Part shown: positions 1 to 7,034 of the stretch, in pieces
Numbering within the stretch: position 1 is the first letter of the stretch
How the letters are laid out: each line of letters begins with the position of its first letter
NCBI GenBank assembly: GCA_024409165.1
Contig: JAKSUE010000006.1
Span: 1-14,061 of the forward strand
Reading direction: 5' to 3'
From: an archaeon
GTDB lineage: Archaea > Methanobacteriota > Methanobacteria > Methanobacteriales > Methanobacteriaceae
Length of the DNA: 14,061 bases
Translations under genes and position numbers: made by a program
Notes under the pieces: generated by a model
Databases searched by the model: none
What the model saw: only the letters and a program-made list of their open reading frames with translations
What the model was told of the DNA's origin: nothing

Positions 1-512
1 AATTTTTTAATGTTTGTTCAAAATTGTATTTTTGTGCTTTATTTTTAATTTTGATTAATTTAATTAATTATTTTTTATTTTTACACAGTTTAATTTCTTT
101 TTTATTAGTTTATATAAATTATAATTAACTATTATCAATTTTACTTTATTTTAGTTTTTTATTTTTATTTTAAAGAATATGTTATGCTTGTTTTTTTATT
201 TATTGGTTCTTTATTATTTGTAATTTGATTTAATAAGAATTATTAAGTTTAATTTTAATAAAACAAGATTATTTAAGCCCATATTTCTAATTTCAATGGT
301 TTTAAGTGTCTTTTTATTTTATTTTTATTATGTGTCTTTATTTAGATTATTTCTTTATTTAATTTTCTTATTTTTTTTAATGGGCTTATTATTAATTTAA
401 ATTTTTCATTTGATTATTATTTGTTCTTTATTTTGTTATTTCGACTGGTATTTGGTCTTGTTTTTATTTATTTTTTTTAAAATTTAATAAAAGAGAATTT
501 AATTACTATTAT
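1..512. other. T-rich intergenic stretch without a recognisable gene
   Basis: The plus strand is dominated by T with short A runs. Reading frames here translate to low-complexity Phe/Leu/Ile strings, so I see no credible coding sequence. The only structured element I notice is a 9-bp inverted repeat, TAAGCCCAT at 274-282 and ATGGGCTTA at 380-388, enclosing about 97 nt. Its GCCC core stands out in such GC-poor DNA. No tRNA-like or C/D-box-like signature was found. Confidence 0.6.
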
Positions 513-959
513 GTGACATGTGTAACTTTTTATAGTTATGGGGTTGTTAAGATTAAGCTGAGATGTGATTATTATCATAAAACATACAAGGGAAATTATA
601 AAGTTGGAAGATATGAAAATAATGTTTGGATTCCTTATTGTAAAGTAAGTACTGAAAAACAAGCTATTGAAGTAGTTAAATTTCTTAAAGAAAATAATTG
701 GGATATGGATTCATTAAGTGAAGATCATTTTGACTTCAATTTTGTTAAAGAATCTTCTGAACCTGTAGGTAAATATTATACTAAATCAAATGATACATAT
801 AGGGTTCAAAAGAATATTGATGGTACTACTAAGTCTTTTGGGCATTATGATACAGAAGAAGAAGCTCAAAAGGTTGTTGAATATTTAAAAATGATTGACT
901 GGGATGAAGAATTATTTGAAAAATATAAAAAAGACCTTTTAAATGGTAAAATTTTATAG
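513..959 (+). CDS. Small protein with two AP2/integrase-arm-like repeats
   Basis: Function unknown; 148 residues. Two copies of one motif are visible, at about residues 20-64 and 88-131. Each has an aromatic/hydrophobic strand pattern (YKV or YRV), then a S/YDTEEEA-like helix start (STEKQA, DTEEEA), then a VV.(F/Y)LK helix ending in WD (63-64 and 130-131). This resembles the AP2-like or arm DNA-binding domain found at the N-terminus of tyrosine integrases, which is common in small Methanobrevibacter proteins, so nucleic-acid binding is an inference. No recombinase domain is present. The start is uncertain: GTG at 513 is the first usable codon after an in-frame stop at 411-413. It overlaps an ATG-TGA and lacks a ribosome site at the usual spacing. 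The protein could be a 5'-truncated relic. The gene at 3892 belongs to the same family. Confidence 0.65.
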   Translation: MTCVTFYSYGVVKIKLRCDYYHKTYKGNYKVGRYENNVWIPYCKVSTEKQAIEVVKFLKENNWDMDSLSEDHFDFNFVKESSEPVGKYYTKSNDTYRVQKNIDGTTKSFGHYDTEEEAQKVVEYLKMIDWDEELFEKYKKDLLNGKIL

Positions 960-1031
960 AATTTTTTATATTTTAGTTGTTTTAGTCAGTATTGTTGTTT
1001 TATTGTTATTACTTTTTTATTTGTTGATTAT

Positions 1032-1063
1032 AGAATAGTTTTTTGGGTTCCTATTCTTTTTTA
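1032..1063 (+). terminator. Hairpin plus T-tract after the 148-residue gene
   Basis: AGAATAG (1032-1038) pairs perfectly with CTATTCT (1051-1057) around a 12-nt loop. A T run follows immediately. It lies about 70 nt after the stop of the upstream gene and before the ior promoter region, so it probably separates the two transcription units. Confidence 0.45.
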
Positions 1064-1070
1064 TTATACT

Positions 1071-1144
1071 TTTACTTATTTTATTAATTTTACTTAATTT
1101 ATTATAATTTACTTAATTTATTATACTTTACTTATTTTTAAAAT
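1071..1144 (+). repeat. Four-copy 18-19 bp tandem repeat upstream of iorA
   Basis: Copies begin at 1071, 1089, 1108 and 1127, with spacings of 18, 19 and 19. All start TTTACTTA(A/T)TTT. The second and third are identical over 18 bp. The first and fourth are diverged. The array ends directly at a TATA-like sequence, so it may be a regulator-binding array, but simple AT-rich slippage could also make it. Confidence 0.5.
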
Positions 1145-1157
1145 ATATAATTTATAA
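1140..1157 (+). promoter_or_regulatory. Possible TATA box for iorAB
   Basis: AAAATATATAATTTATAA resembles an archaeal BRE/TATA element and follows the tandem repeat. It would place transcription start near 1170-1175, giving a leader of about 85 nt. A second TATA-like stretch nearer the gene (about 1212-1225) is an alternative, so the exact promoter is uncertain. Confidence 0.35.
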
Positions 1158-1256
1158 TGATAAATTTATTATTTAATATCATAATTATTATTTAATTACA
1201 ATTATCAATTTTTTAAAATATTTATTATTAATTATTAACTATTAATCGGTGAAATA

Positions 1257-3194
1257 ATGGCTTATGATCAATTAGTAAAGGCTGAAAAAGGAGATAAACT
1301 CTTTTTACTTGGTAATGAGGCAGCTGTAAGAGGTGCTATTGAAGCAGGTGTTTCTGTTGCAGCTACTTATCCAGGGACTCCTTCTTCAGAGATAGGAAAT
1401 ATATTATCTGTTGTTGCAGAAAAGGCAGATATGTATTTTGAATTTTCAGCTAATGAAAAGGTAGCTATGGAAGTGGCAGCTACAGCAGCTGCAAGTGGTC
1501 TTAGATCATTTACTTTCATGAAACATGTAGGTTTGAATGTAGCTGCTGATTCATTTATGACTACTGCTTATTCTGGAGTTAAAGGAGGAATGGTTGTTTT
1601 TGTTGCAGATGATCCTTCTTTATTCTCTTCTCAAAATGAACAAGATACAAGAAATTATGCAAGACTTGCAAATATGCCAATTTTAGAACCTTCTAATCCT
1701 CAAGAGATTAAGGACTTTATGGTTTATGCATTTGATTTATCTGAACATTTTGGAATTCCTGTTTTATTTAGAACAACTACTCGTGTTTCACATATGAGGG
1801 GAATTGTAGAGTTTGGAGATAAACAAGCTCCTAAATGTACTACAAAAGATGTTGAAAGTGATAAACATTGGAAAAAAGGATTCTTTGTTAAAAATCCAAG
1901 TGAATTTGTTCCTGTTCCAGCTAATTCATTAAATATGCATACAAGACTTGTTGAAAAGATGGCTAAAATTACAGAGGAAGCTAATGAATCTGTTAAAAAT
2001 GAGGTTTATTCCTTTGTTGATGGTGCTTTACAAGGTAAATATGGTGTAATTTCTTCAAGTAGTGCTTTTAATTATGCTTATGATGTTGTGAATCAAGAAA
2101 ACTTAGGAATGGATATTCTTAAATTAGGATTATCTTATCCAGTTCCTAAGGAATTAATTGCAGATTTTTGTAATAATTTAGAAGGAATATTTGTTGTTGA
2201 AGAAGTAGATCCAATACTTGAAAAAGAAGTTTTAGCTATTGTTGGTGAATATAACTTAGATATTCCTGTTTATGGTAAATTTGATGAAACTTTCCCTATG
2301 GTTCATGAATTTAACTGTGATATTGTAAAAATTGGATTTAATAAAGTTTTATCTGAAATTAAAACAGATTTAGTAAATGTTCCTGAAACTTATGAATTAT
2401 CTGATGGATTAAATAAAGTTGTAGAGAATATTCCTCATAGGGCACCAACTCTTTGTGCTGGATGTTCTCACAGATCTGCTTATTTTGCAGCTGTAAAAGC
2501 TTATGAAGAGTTAGGTTTTGCAAAAGAAGATATGATTTTTGCATCTGATATTGGTTGTTATACTCTTGGAATCAGTCCACCTTTTGAAACTGCTGATTAT
2601 TTACTTGCAATGGGTTCAAGTGTTGGTGATGGTTGTGGTTTCTCAATAGCTACTAATCAAAATGTTATGAGTTTTATTGGAGATTCAACTTTCTTCCATA
2701 GTGGACTTTCCCCACTTGTAAATGCAGTTCATAATAAAAATAACTTTGTTTTAACTATTTTAGATAATAGAATTACTGCAATGACTGGTGGTCAACCAAA
2801 CCCTGGAATTCCTATTGATGGAATGGGTCATGAAGCACCAGCTGTTTCAATTGAAAATATTGTTAAAGCAATTGGTGTTGAATTTATTGAAATTGTAAAT
2901 CCACATAATGTTAAAAAAACTGTTGATATTTATAAAAAAGCTTTAGAATACGATGGAGTTGCTGTTGTAATTGCAAGATATCCATGTACTTTAATTAAAG
3001 GTCAAAAACGTAAAAAACCTATGGAAATTAAGGATAATTGTGTCCAATGTTTACATTGTGTTGAAAAACTTGCATGTCCTGCTATTTCTTATCTTAATGG
3101 TAAAGTAGTTGTTGATGAAGCACTTTGTAAAGCATGTACTGTTTGTATTCAAATTTGTCCAAATAAAGCTATTGGAGTTAAAAAAGGTGATTAA
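1257..3194 (+). CDS. iorA: Indolepyruvate:ferredoxin oxidoreductase, alpha subunit
   Basis: Large subunit of the oxygen-sensitive cytoplasmic enzyme that oxidatively decarboxylates aryl pyruvates (indolepyruvate, phenylpyruvate) to aryl-CoA while reducing ferredoxin. In methanogens it can also run in reverse for aromatic amino acid synthesis from imported aryl acids. The 645-residue length suits the family. The N-terminal pyrimidine-binding domain carries YPGTPSSEI near residue 40. LCAGCSHR is at 399-406. The thiamine pyrophosphate/Mg site is GDSTFFHSG from 475, with DNRITAMTGG about 30 residues later. The C-terminus holds two [4Fe-4S] ferredoxin motifs: C595, C598, C601, C607-Pro, and C624, C627, C630, C634-Pro. 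GGTGA at 1248-1252, 4 nt before the ATG, fixes the start. Its stop lies one nucleotide before the iorB ATG, so the two subunits are translationally coupled. Confidence 0.96.
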   Translation: MAYDQLVKAEKGDKLFLLGNEAAVRGAIEAGVSVAATYPGTPSSEIGNILSVVAEKADMYFEFSANEKVAMEVAATAAASGLRSFTFMKHVGLNVAADSFMTTAYSGVKGGMVVFVADDPSLFSSQNEQDTRNYARLANMPILEPSNPQEIKDFMVYAFDLSEHFGIPVLFRTTTRVSHMRGIVEFGDKQAPKCTTKDVESDKHWKKGFFVKNPSEFVPVPANSLNMHTRLVEKMAKITEEANESVKNEVYSFVDGALQGKYGVISSSSAFNYAYDVVNQENLGMDILKLGLSYPVPKELIADFCNNLEGIFVVEEVDPILEKEVLAIVGEYNLDIPVYGKFDETFPMVHEFNCDIVKIGFNKVLSEIKTDLVNVPETYELSDGLNKVVENIPHRAPTLCAGCSHRSAYFAAVKAYEELGFAKEDMIFASDIGCYTLGISPPFETADYLLAMGSSVGDGCGFSIATNQNVMSFIGDSTFFHSGLSPLVNAVHNKNNFVLTILDNRITAMTGGQPNPGIPIDGMGHEAPAVSIENIVKAIGVEFIEIVNPHNVKKTVDIYKKALEYDGVAVVIARYPCTLIKGQKRKKPMEIKDNCVQCLHCVEKLACPAISYLNGKVVVDEALCKACTVCIQICPNKAIGVKKGD

Positions 3195-3195
3195 G

Positions 3196-3801
3196 ATGGA
3201 TAAAAATATTGATTATAATATCTACATTTCTGGTGTAGGTGGTCAAGGAATTATTAAAACATCTGTTATCATTGGTGAAGCAGCTATGAATGAAGGATTA
3301 GATGTTGTTATGAGTGAAATTCATGGTATGTCTCAAAGAGGAGGATCTGTATCTACAGAACTTAAAATAGGTAATTATAAATCTTCAATTGTAGAACAAT
3401 CAAAAGCAGATATGATTTTAGGATTTGAACCTATTGAAGTCTTAAGAGGTTTAGATAAATCAAATAAAGACACAAAATTAGTCTTTAATGATTTCCCAGT
3501 AATTCCTTCAACTTTAACTCAAACTGGTGAAACCTATCCTGATATTGAAAATGATATAATAGCTAATTTAAAGGATAATTTTGATGAAGTTTATCCAATC
3601 AGTGCAACTAAACTTGCTAAAGAAGCAGGTAGTGTACTTTCATTAAACATGGTTCTTTTAGGTGCAGCAGTATCTACTAAAGATTTCCCTCTTTCCAGAG
3701 AATCTGTAGAAACAGCTATGAAAAATAATTTAGCTCCTAAATTCCATGAAATGAATTTAAAAGCTATTGAATTAGGTTATAATTCAGTTAAAGAATTGTA
3801 A
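3196..3801 (+). CDS. iorB: Indolepyruvate:ferredoxin oxidoreductase, beta subunit
   Basis: Small subunit partner of IorA. The 201-residue protein is a single pyruvate-ferredoxin-oxidoreductase gamma-type domain. It opens with SGVGGQGIIKTS (about residues 11-22) and has the family element SEIHGMSQRGGSV about 40 residues from the start. The frame is open further upstream to 3109, but that extension overlaps the ferredoxin-coding end of iorA and is not protein-like. The ATG at 3196 has GGTGA at 3186-3190 with a 5-nt spacer, and that ribosome site lies inside the last iorA codons. The arrangement iorA-stop, one nucleotide, iorB-start implies one transcript and equal expression. No hairpin terminator is evident downstream, only T-runs in the 90-nt gap before the next gene. 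Confidence 0.95.
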   Translation: MDKNIDYNIYISGVGGQGIIKTSVIIGEAAMNEGLDVVMSEIHGMSQRGGSVSTELKIGNYKSSIVEQSKADMILGFEPIEVLRGLDKSNKDTKLVFNDFPVIPSTLTQTGETYPDIENDIIANLKDNFDEVYPISATKLAKEAGSVLSLNMVLLGAAVSTKDFPLSRESVETAMKNNLAPKFHEMNLKAIELGYNSVKEL

Positions 3802-3891
3802 TATTTTATAATTCTTTAATTTTTTATTTTTTAATCCCTATATTATTTTTTACTTTTTACTTTTTTTAATAATCAAATAGAGGAATAAATT

Positions 3892-4464
3892 ATGCAAACT
3901 CAAGATATTAGATATTTTTACCGAAACATTGTACGTTATGGTGATAAATATCGTATTAAACATAAAAATAAAGATTATGGAGAATTTAGTAAACTCTCTG
4001 ATGCTCTTTATGAAAGAGATTGTTTAATTTATTGTAAATTTGATTATGATCTTCTTGTAGAATGTGACCTTCCAAATAAATATGAAAATATGGAACTTCC
4101 ACCATTTCCTGAAAAAAGACCAAAAGGCCAAATAAAAGGAATCAAGTTCAATAAAAAAGAAAGAGAAGGAGAAATCATATTTGACCATAAAAATAATAAA
4201 TTTTGTGTAAAAAAAGGAGACGAACATTATGGTCGATATGATACAATGGTTGAAGCATTTTATGTTAAAAAAACACTTATGGAAAACCATTGGGATAGGA
4301 CCTGTTTAATCCAAGATAAAACAATCATGCAAAATATACTTGCTAATAAAAATACCATCAAACATAATTCCAAAGCTTCATTAAGATACTGTCCAAATTG
4401 TGGTAATAAAGTTAAAAATCAAGAAATTATATGTCCAATTTGTGGTATTCATTTAAATGAGTAA
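3892..4464 (+). CDS. Duplicated AP2-like repeat protein with C-terminal zinc ribbon
   Basis: Function unknown; 190 residues. Two repeats of the motif seen in the 513-959 protein are present. The first, about residues 8-53, reads KYRIKHKNKDYGEFSKLSDA and ends in DYD. The second, about 95-135, has NKFCVKKG, YGRYDTMVEA and a helix ending in NHWD. A charged linker (62-92) separates them. The C-terminus is a rubredoxin-like or zinc-ribbon knuckle, CPNCG (C167, C170) and CPICG (C181, C184). Such ribbons commonly sit on nucleic-acid or protein-binding proteins, so a DNA- or RNA-associated role is inferred, not shown. AGAGG at 3879-3883 is about 8 nt before the ATG. It follows iorB by 90 nt on the same strand and could be read through from ior. 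Confidence 0.8.
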   Translation: MQTQDIRYFYRNIVRYGDKYRIKHKNKDYGEFSKLSDALYERDCLIYCKFDYDLLVECDLPNKYENMELPPFPEKRPKGQIKGIKFNKKEREGEIIFDHKNNKFCVKKGDEHYGRYDTMVEAFYVKKTLMENHWDRTCLIQDKTIMQNILANKNTIKHNSKASLRYCPNCGNKVKNQEIICPICGIHLNE

Positions 4465-4561
4465 AAAGTAAAAAAAGTAGAAAAAATAAAATTGAATAAA
4501 TCAATGTAATTAATAATCGATGTAATTAATATAATTAATATAATTAATTATTAATTATTAA

Positions 4562-4999
4562 TTATTCATTTAAAATATTTTCAGTTATAATAACTGCAGA
4601 TTCGACCATTTTTGGACAGAATTCAGTAAAAAGATTATTTTCTAAAGCATAATCAATTCCTTCTTTTGTAGAGATGTCACATTTTAATAAATCATTACAT
4701 AAATAAGATTCATTTTCTAATTTGAATGTATCTAAGAACTTATCTGTAACTTCATCAACTTTTAATTTACTTTCAATATCTCCAACTTTATAATGGCCGT
4801 ATTTTAAACCTAAAACCATAAGAGCGCCAGTACAAGCACCACAAACTTCTCCTTTTCTCATACCACTACCAAAACAACTTCCTATTTTAAGTGCTTGTTC
4901 TTGTGATAAACCTAATTCTTCTGAAAATGCTGCGAAAACTGCTTGAGAACAATGAAATTTAGATTTAAATAAATTCACTGCTGTTTCAACATGATTCAT
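4562..4999 (-). CDS. C_GCAxxG_C_C family redox protein
   Basis: A small cytoplasmic protein of the C_GCAxxG_C_C family, named for its conserved cysteines. Family members are thought to be redox-active or metal-binding; no reaction is established. The 145-residue length is typical. Visible signature: FHCSQAVFAAF with C17; a Gly-rich stretch with C42 (GSCFGSGMRKGE); CGACTGALMVLGL with C53 and C56; then C101, C107 and C128 (FCPKM). GGTGA (TCACC at 5004-5008 on the plus strand) lies 4 nt before the ATG and supports the start. It is divergent from the amidohydrolase gene with a 97-nt shared intergenic region, and convergent with the zinc-ribbon gene. Confidence 0.9.
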   Translation of the reverse strand: MNHVETAVNLFKSKFHCSQAVFAAFSEELGLSQEQALKIGSCFGSGMRKGEVCGACTGALMVLGLKYGHYKVGDIESKLKVDEVTDKFLDTFKLENESYLCNDLLKCDISTKEGIDYALENNLFTEFCPKMVESAVIITENILNE

Positions 5000-5061
5000 T
5001 CAATCACCTATAATTAATCATCTGTATTATTATCATTATCTATATTATTAATTTATTAAAT

Positions 5062-5083
5062 AAAAATATATAAAACTTTATTC
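5062..5083 (+). promoter_or_regulatory. Strong TATA box for the amidohydrolase gene
   Basis: AAAAATATATAAAAC is close to an archaeal BRE/TATA consensus. Its centre lies near 5068, so initiation is expected about 25-28 nt downstream, at roughly 5093-5097. That coincides with the ATG at 5097. No Shine-Dalgarno-like sequence precedes that ATG, so a leaderless transcript is likely. The TATATA core is symmetrical and might also serve the divergent gene. Confidence 0.5.
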
Positions 5084-5096
5084 AAATTTATAAATA

Positions 5097-6308
5097 ATGA
5101 AAACTATAGCTAATGGATTAATTTTAAAAGGATTAGATTTAACTCCTGTTAAAGAGAATATTTGTATTGAAGATGGTAAAATCATTGAGATTTCAAAGGA
5201 TGTTCTTGAAGGAGAGATAATTGATGTTGATGGTGCTATTGTTTGTCCCAGTTTTATAAATGCCCATACCCATATTGGAGATTCTATAATTAAAGATGAA
5301 GGTGATGGGCTTTCTCTTGGTCAAATTGTAAAACCTCCTAATGGTATTAAACATCTTGCACTTGAATCTGCTGAGGATGATGAGATTATTAAAGTTATGC
5401 AGGATTCTATGTGGGATATGTATAATAGTGGAACAAGTCATTTTATTGATTATCGTGAAGGTGGAGTTAAAGGAATTAAATTACTTAAAGAAGCATCAAA
5501 AGACATTCCAATTAATCCAATAATATTTGGTAGAGATGGCAGTTTTTATGGTGAAGATCCTGATTTACATCAAGTTAAAGTAGCTATTCGTAAATTACTC
5601 AAATATGCTGATGGAATTGCTCCAAGTGGTTTTGGTGAAATTGAAGCTGAAGTTGCTGAATTGATATGTGAAGAATGTAAAAAAGCAGGTAAAATCTCAT
5701 CTATCCATGTAGCTGAAAATGAAGGTGTTCAAATTGAATCATTAGCTAAAACTAATAAAACCGAAGTTGAAAGAGCTATTGATGCTGGTTTTAATCAAAT
5801 TGTCCACATGACTAATCCTAAAAATGATGATATAAATAAATTAGCTAATTCTAATACTTCTTTAACTATTTGTCCTCGTTCTAATGGTGCATTATCTGTT
5901 GGAATAGTTCCATTATTTGATATTCTTTCTTTAGGAATCAAACCATTAATTGGATCTGATAATATAATGTTTAATAGTCCAAATATGTTTAGAGAATTAG
6001 AATTTACCTTAAAAGAAATGAAAGCATACTCAAAAAATTATATTAATCCAAAAGATATTCTTAAATTAGCTACTACTAATGCCTGTACTGATAATTTTGT
6101 ATCTGATAACGATTCTTTAAATAATGATTCCTTAAATAATTCTTCAAATAATCATTCTTTAATCAATAATCTTGGATTAATTAATAAATCTTTTATTGGT
6201 GTAGGTCAAAATGCAGAGTTCTTTGTATGTAAAAATAAATCAAATAATCCTTATTTAAGTTTAATTAATAGAACTGAACTTAATGATTTGCTTTATTTAT
6301 CATATTAG
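5097..6308 (+). CDS. Amidohydrolase/deaminase family protein (ATZ/TRZ-like)
   Basis: A metal-dependent hydrolase of the amidohydrolase superfamily, in the chlorohydrolase/cytosine-deaminase-like branch; the substrate cannot be told from sequence. Metal and catalytic residues are visible: NAHTHIGDS with H57 and H59, IHVAE with H204 and E207, IVHMT with H237, and GSDN with D288. A short N-terminal beta-sandwich part (residues 1-52, ending PSFINAHTH) and the C-terminal return strand (GVGQNAEFFV, 368-377) frame the barrel. Between them, at about 336-363, lies an Asn/Ser/Leu-rich insertion encoded by 15-bp repeats, probably a surface loop. The start ATG has no ribosome site but a strong TATA box about 28 nt upstream. 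The 97-nt gap to the divergent redox gene suggests shared control at most, not a known pathway link. Confidence 0.88.
   Translation: MKTIANGLILKGLDLTPVKENICIEDGKIIEISKDVLEGEIIDVDGAIVCPSFINAHTHIGDSIIKDEGDGLSLGQIVKPPNGIKHLALESAEDDEIIKVMQDSMWDMYNSGTSHFIDYREGGVKGIKLLKEASKDIPINPIIFGRDGSFYGEDPDLHQVKVAIRKLLKYADGIAPSGFGEIEAEVAELICEECKKAGKISSIHVAENEGVQIESLAKTNKTEVERAIDAGFNQIVHMTNPKNDDINKLANSNTSLTICPRSNGALSVGIVPLFDILSLGIKPLIGSDNIMFNSPNMFRELEFTLKEMKAYSKNYINPKDILKLATTNACTDNFVSDNDSLNNDSLNNSSNNHSLINNLGLINKSFIGVGQNAEFFVCKNKSNNPYLSLINRTELNDLLYLSY
6111..6170 (+). repeat. In-frame 15-bp tandem repeat inside the amidohydrolase gene
   Basis: GATTCTTTAAATAAT (6111-6125) and GATTCCTTAAATAAT (6126-6140) are adjacent and differ at one base. 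Degenerate copies follow to about 6170. They encode the DSLNN-type repeats of the low-complexity insertion. The length is a multiple of three, so expansion or contraction keeps the frame. Confidence 0.75.
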
Positions 6309-6384
6309 TTGAATTTTTATTATTTTTTTATTTTATTTTTTCAATTTTTTATTTTATTTAACATTTTTTAATATTTTTTTAAGT

Positions 6385-6404
6385 AATTATTTATATATTA
6401 AAAA
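6385..6404 (+). promoter_or_regulatory. Probable promoter of first uspA gene
   Basis: AATTATTTATATATTAAAA begins 61 nt before the ATG at 6446. A nearly identical element starts 64 nt before the second usp gene. The shared sequence and spacing make this the best TATA candidate. GGTGA at 6437-6441 is the ribosome site. Confidence 0.5.
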
Positions 6405-6445
6405 GAAATATATTATTATATAAAATTAAAGGGAATGGTGATATT

Positions 6446-6886
6446 ATGAAATATACTAAAATTTTAGTTCCTACTGATGGTTCAGAGTTTTCAGATATTG
6501 GTGAAATACGTGCTTTACGTGTTGCAAATGAGCTTGGCGCTAAAGTTGTAATTTTAAGCATTGCTGAAACTGATGTTTCTTTCGGTTTCCGTTATAAATC
6601 TGCTGCAAGTGCATTATCTGATGCTCTTATTGAAGAAAGTGAAGAAAATATTGAACATGCTAAAGAAATCGCTAAAGATTTTCCAAATGTTGATATTGAA
6701 TATAGGATTGAAAAAGGTCGTCCTGCAGCAGTTATCTTAGATACTCTTGAGAATGAAGATTTCGATTTGCTTGTAATTGGTAGTTCTGGAAAATCTGGTG
6801 TTAATAAATTTATTATGGGTAGTGTGGCTGAAAGAGTAGTTTCTCATGCTAACTGTGATGTTTTAGTTATTCACAAAGTTAAATAA
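6446..6886 (+). CDS. Universal stress protein UspA family, ATP-binding type
   Basis: A single-domain UspA protein of 146 residues, the usual size. It opens with the family strand ILVPTDGSEFS (residues 6-16) and carries the nucleotide-binding motif G112-x2-G115-x9-G125-S126 (GSSGKSG...MGSVAERV), so it should bind ATP. Family members act as cytoplasmic dimers in stress adaptation; the precise role is unknown here. The start ATG is supported by GGTGA 4 nt upstream. It is followed by a hairpin terminator and a second, clearly related usp gene (by eye roughly 40% identical), which suggests an old tandem duplication. Confidence 0.92.
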   Translation: MKYTKILVPTDGSEFSDIGEIRALRVANELGAKVVILSIAETDVSFGFRYKSAASALSDALIEESEENIEHAKEIAKDFPNVDIEYRIEKGRPAAVILDTLENEDFDLLVIGSSGKSGVNKFIMGSVAERVVSHANCDVLVIHKVK

Positions 6887-6895
6887 TAATGTTAT

Positions 6896-6950
6896 AGTTA
6901 TTTATTTTAATTAATAACTGCTTCTTTTATTTTTTTATTTTTTATTTAAA
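6896..6950 (+). terminator. Hairpin and T-tract after first uspA gene
   Basis: AGTTATT (6896-6902) pairs with AATAACT (6913-6919) over a 10-nt loop and is followed by a long T-rich run. With the separate promoter downstream, it suggests the two usp genes are independent units. Confidence 0.4.
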
Positions 6951-6970
6951 TTTAATATTTTAATTATTAA

Positions 6971-6987
6971 AATTATTTATATTAAAA
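6971..6987 (+). promoter_or_regulatory. Probable promoter of second uspA gene
   Basis: AATTATTTATATTAAAA matches the element upstream of the first usp gene except for a 2-nt deletion. It sits 64 nt before the ATG at 7035. Confidence 0.45.
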
Positions 6988-7034
6988 TTATTGATATTTT
7001 TTAATTATTTTTATTATGTTTATGAGATGTTATT

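Noticed and set aside
1045..1052. GGGTTCC resembling a tRNA T-loop
   Set aside because: No acceptor, D or anticodon stems can be drawn around it; it is the loop of a terminator-like hairpin.
3109..3195. N-terminal extension of iorB to an upstream ATG
   Set aside because: It overlaps the ferredoxin-coding end of iorA in another frame. A GGTGA site fits the ATG at 3196, and the protein from there aligns with the family start.
4024..4290. 88-residue minus-strand reading frame opposite the zinc-ribbon gene
   Set aside because: Its Phe/Ile-rich composition is the complement of a Lys/Asn-rich gene. It shows no domain, and the plus-strand protein has clear repeats and a zinc ribbon.
4500..4561. 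Tandem ATTAAT-type repeats between convergent genes as a CRISPR or origin element
   Set aside because: They are simple A/T slippage sequence without spacers, unique repeats or origin-box motifs.
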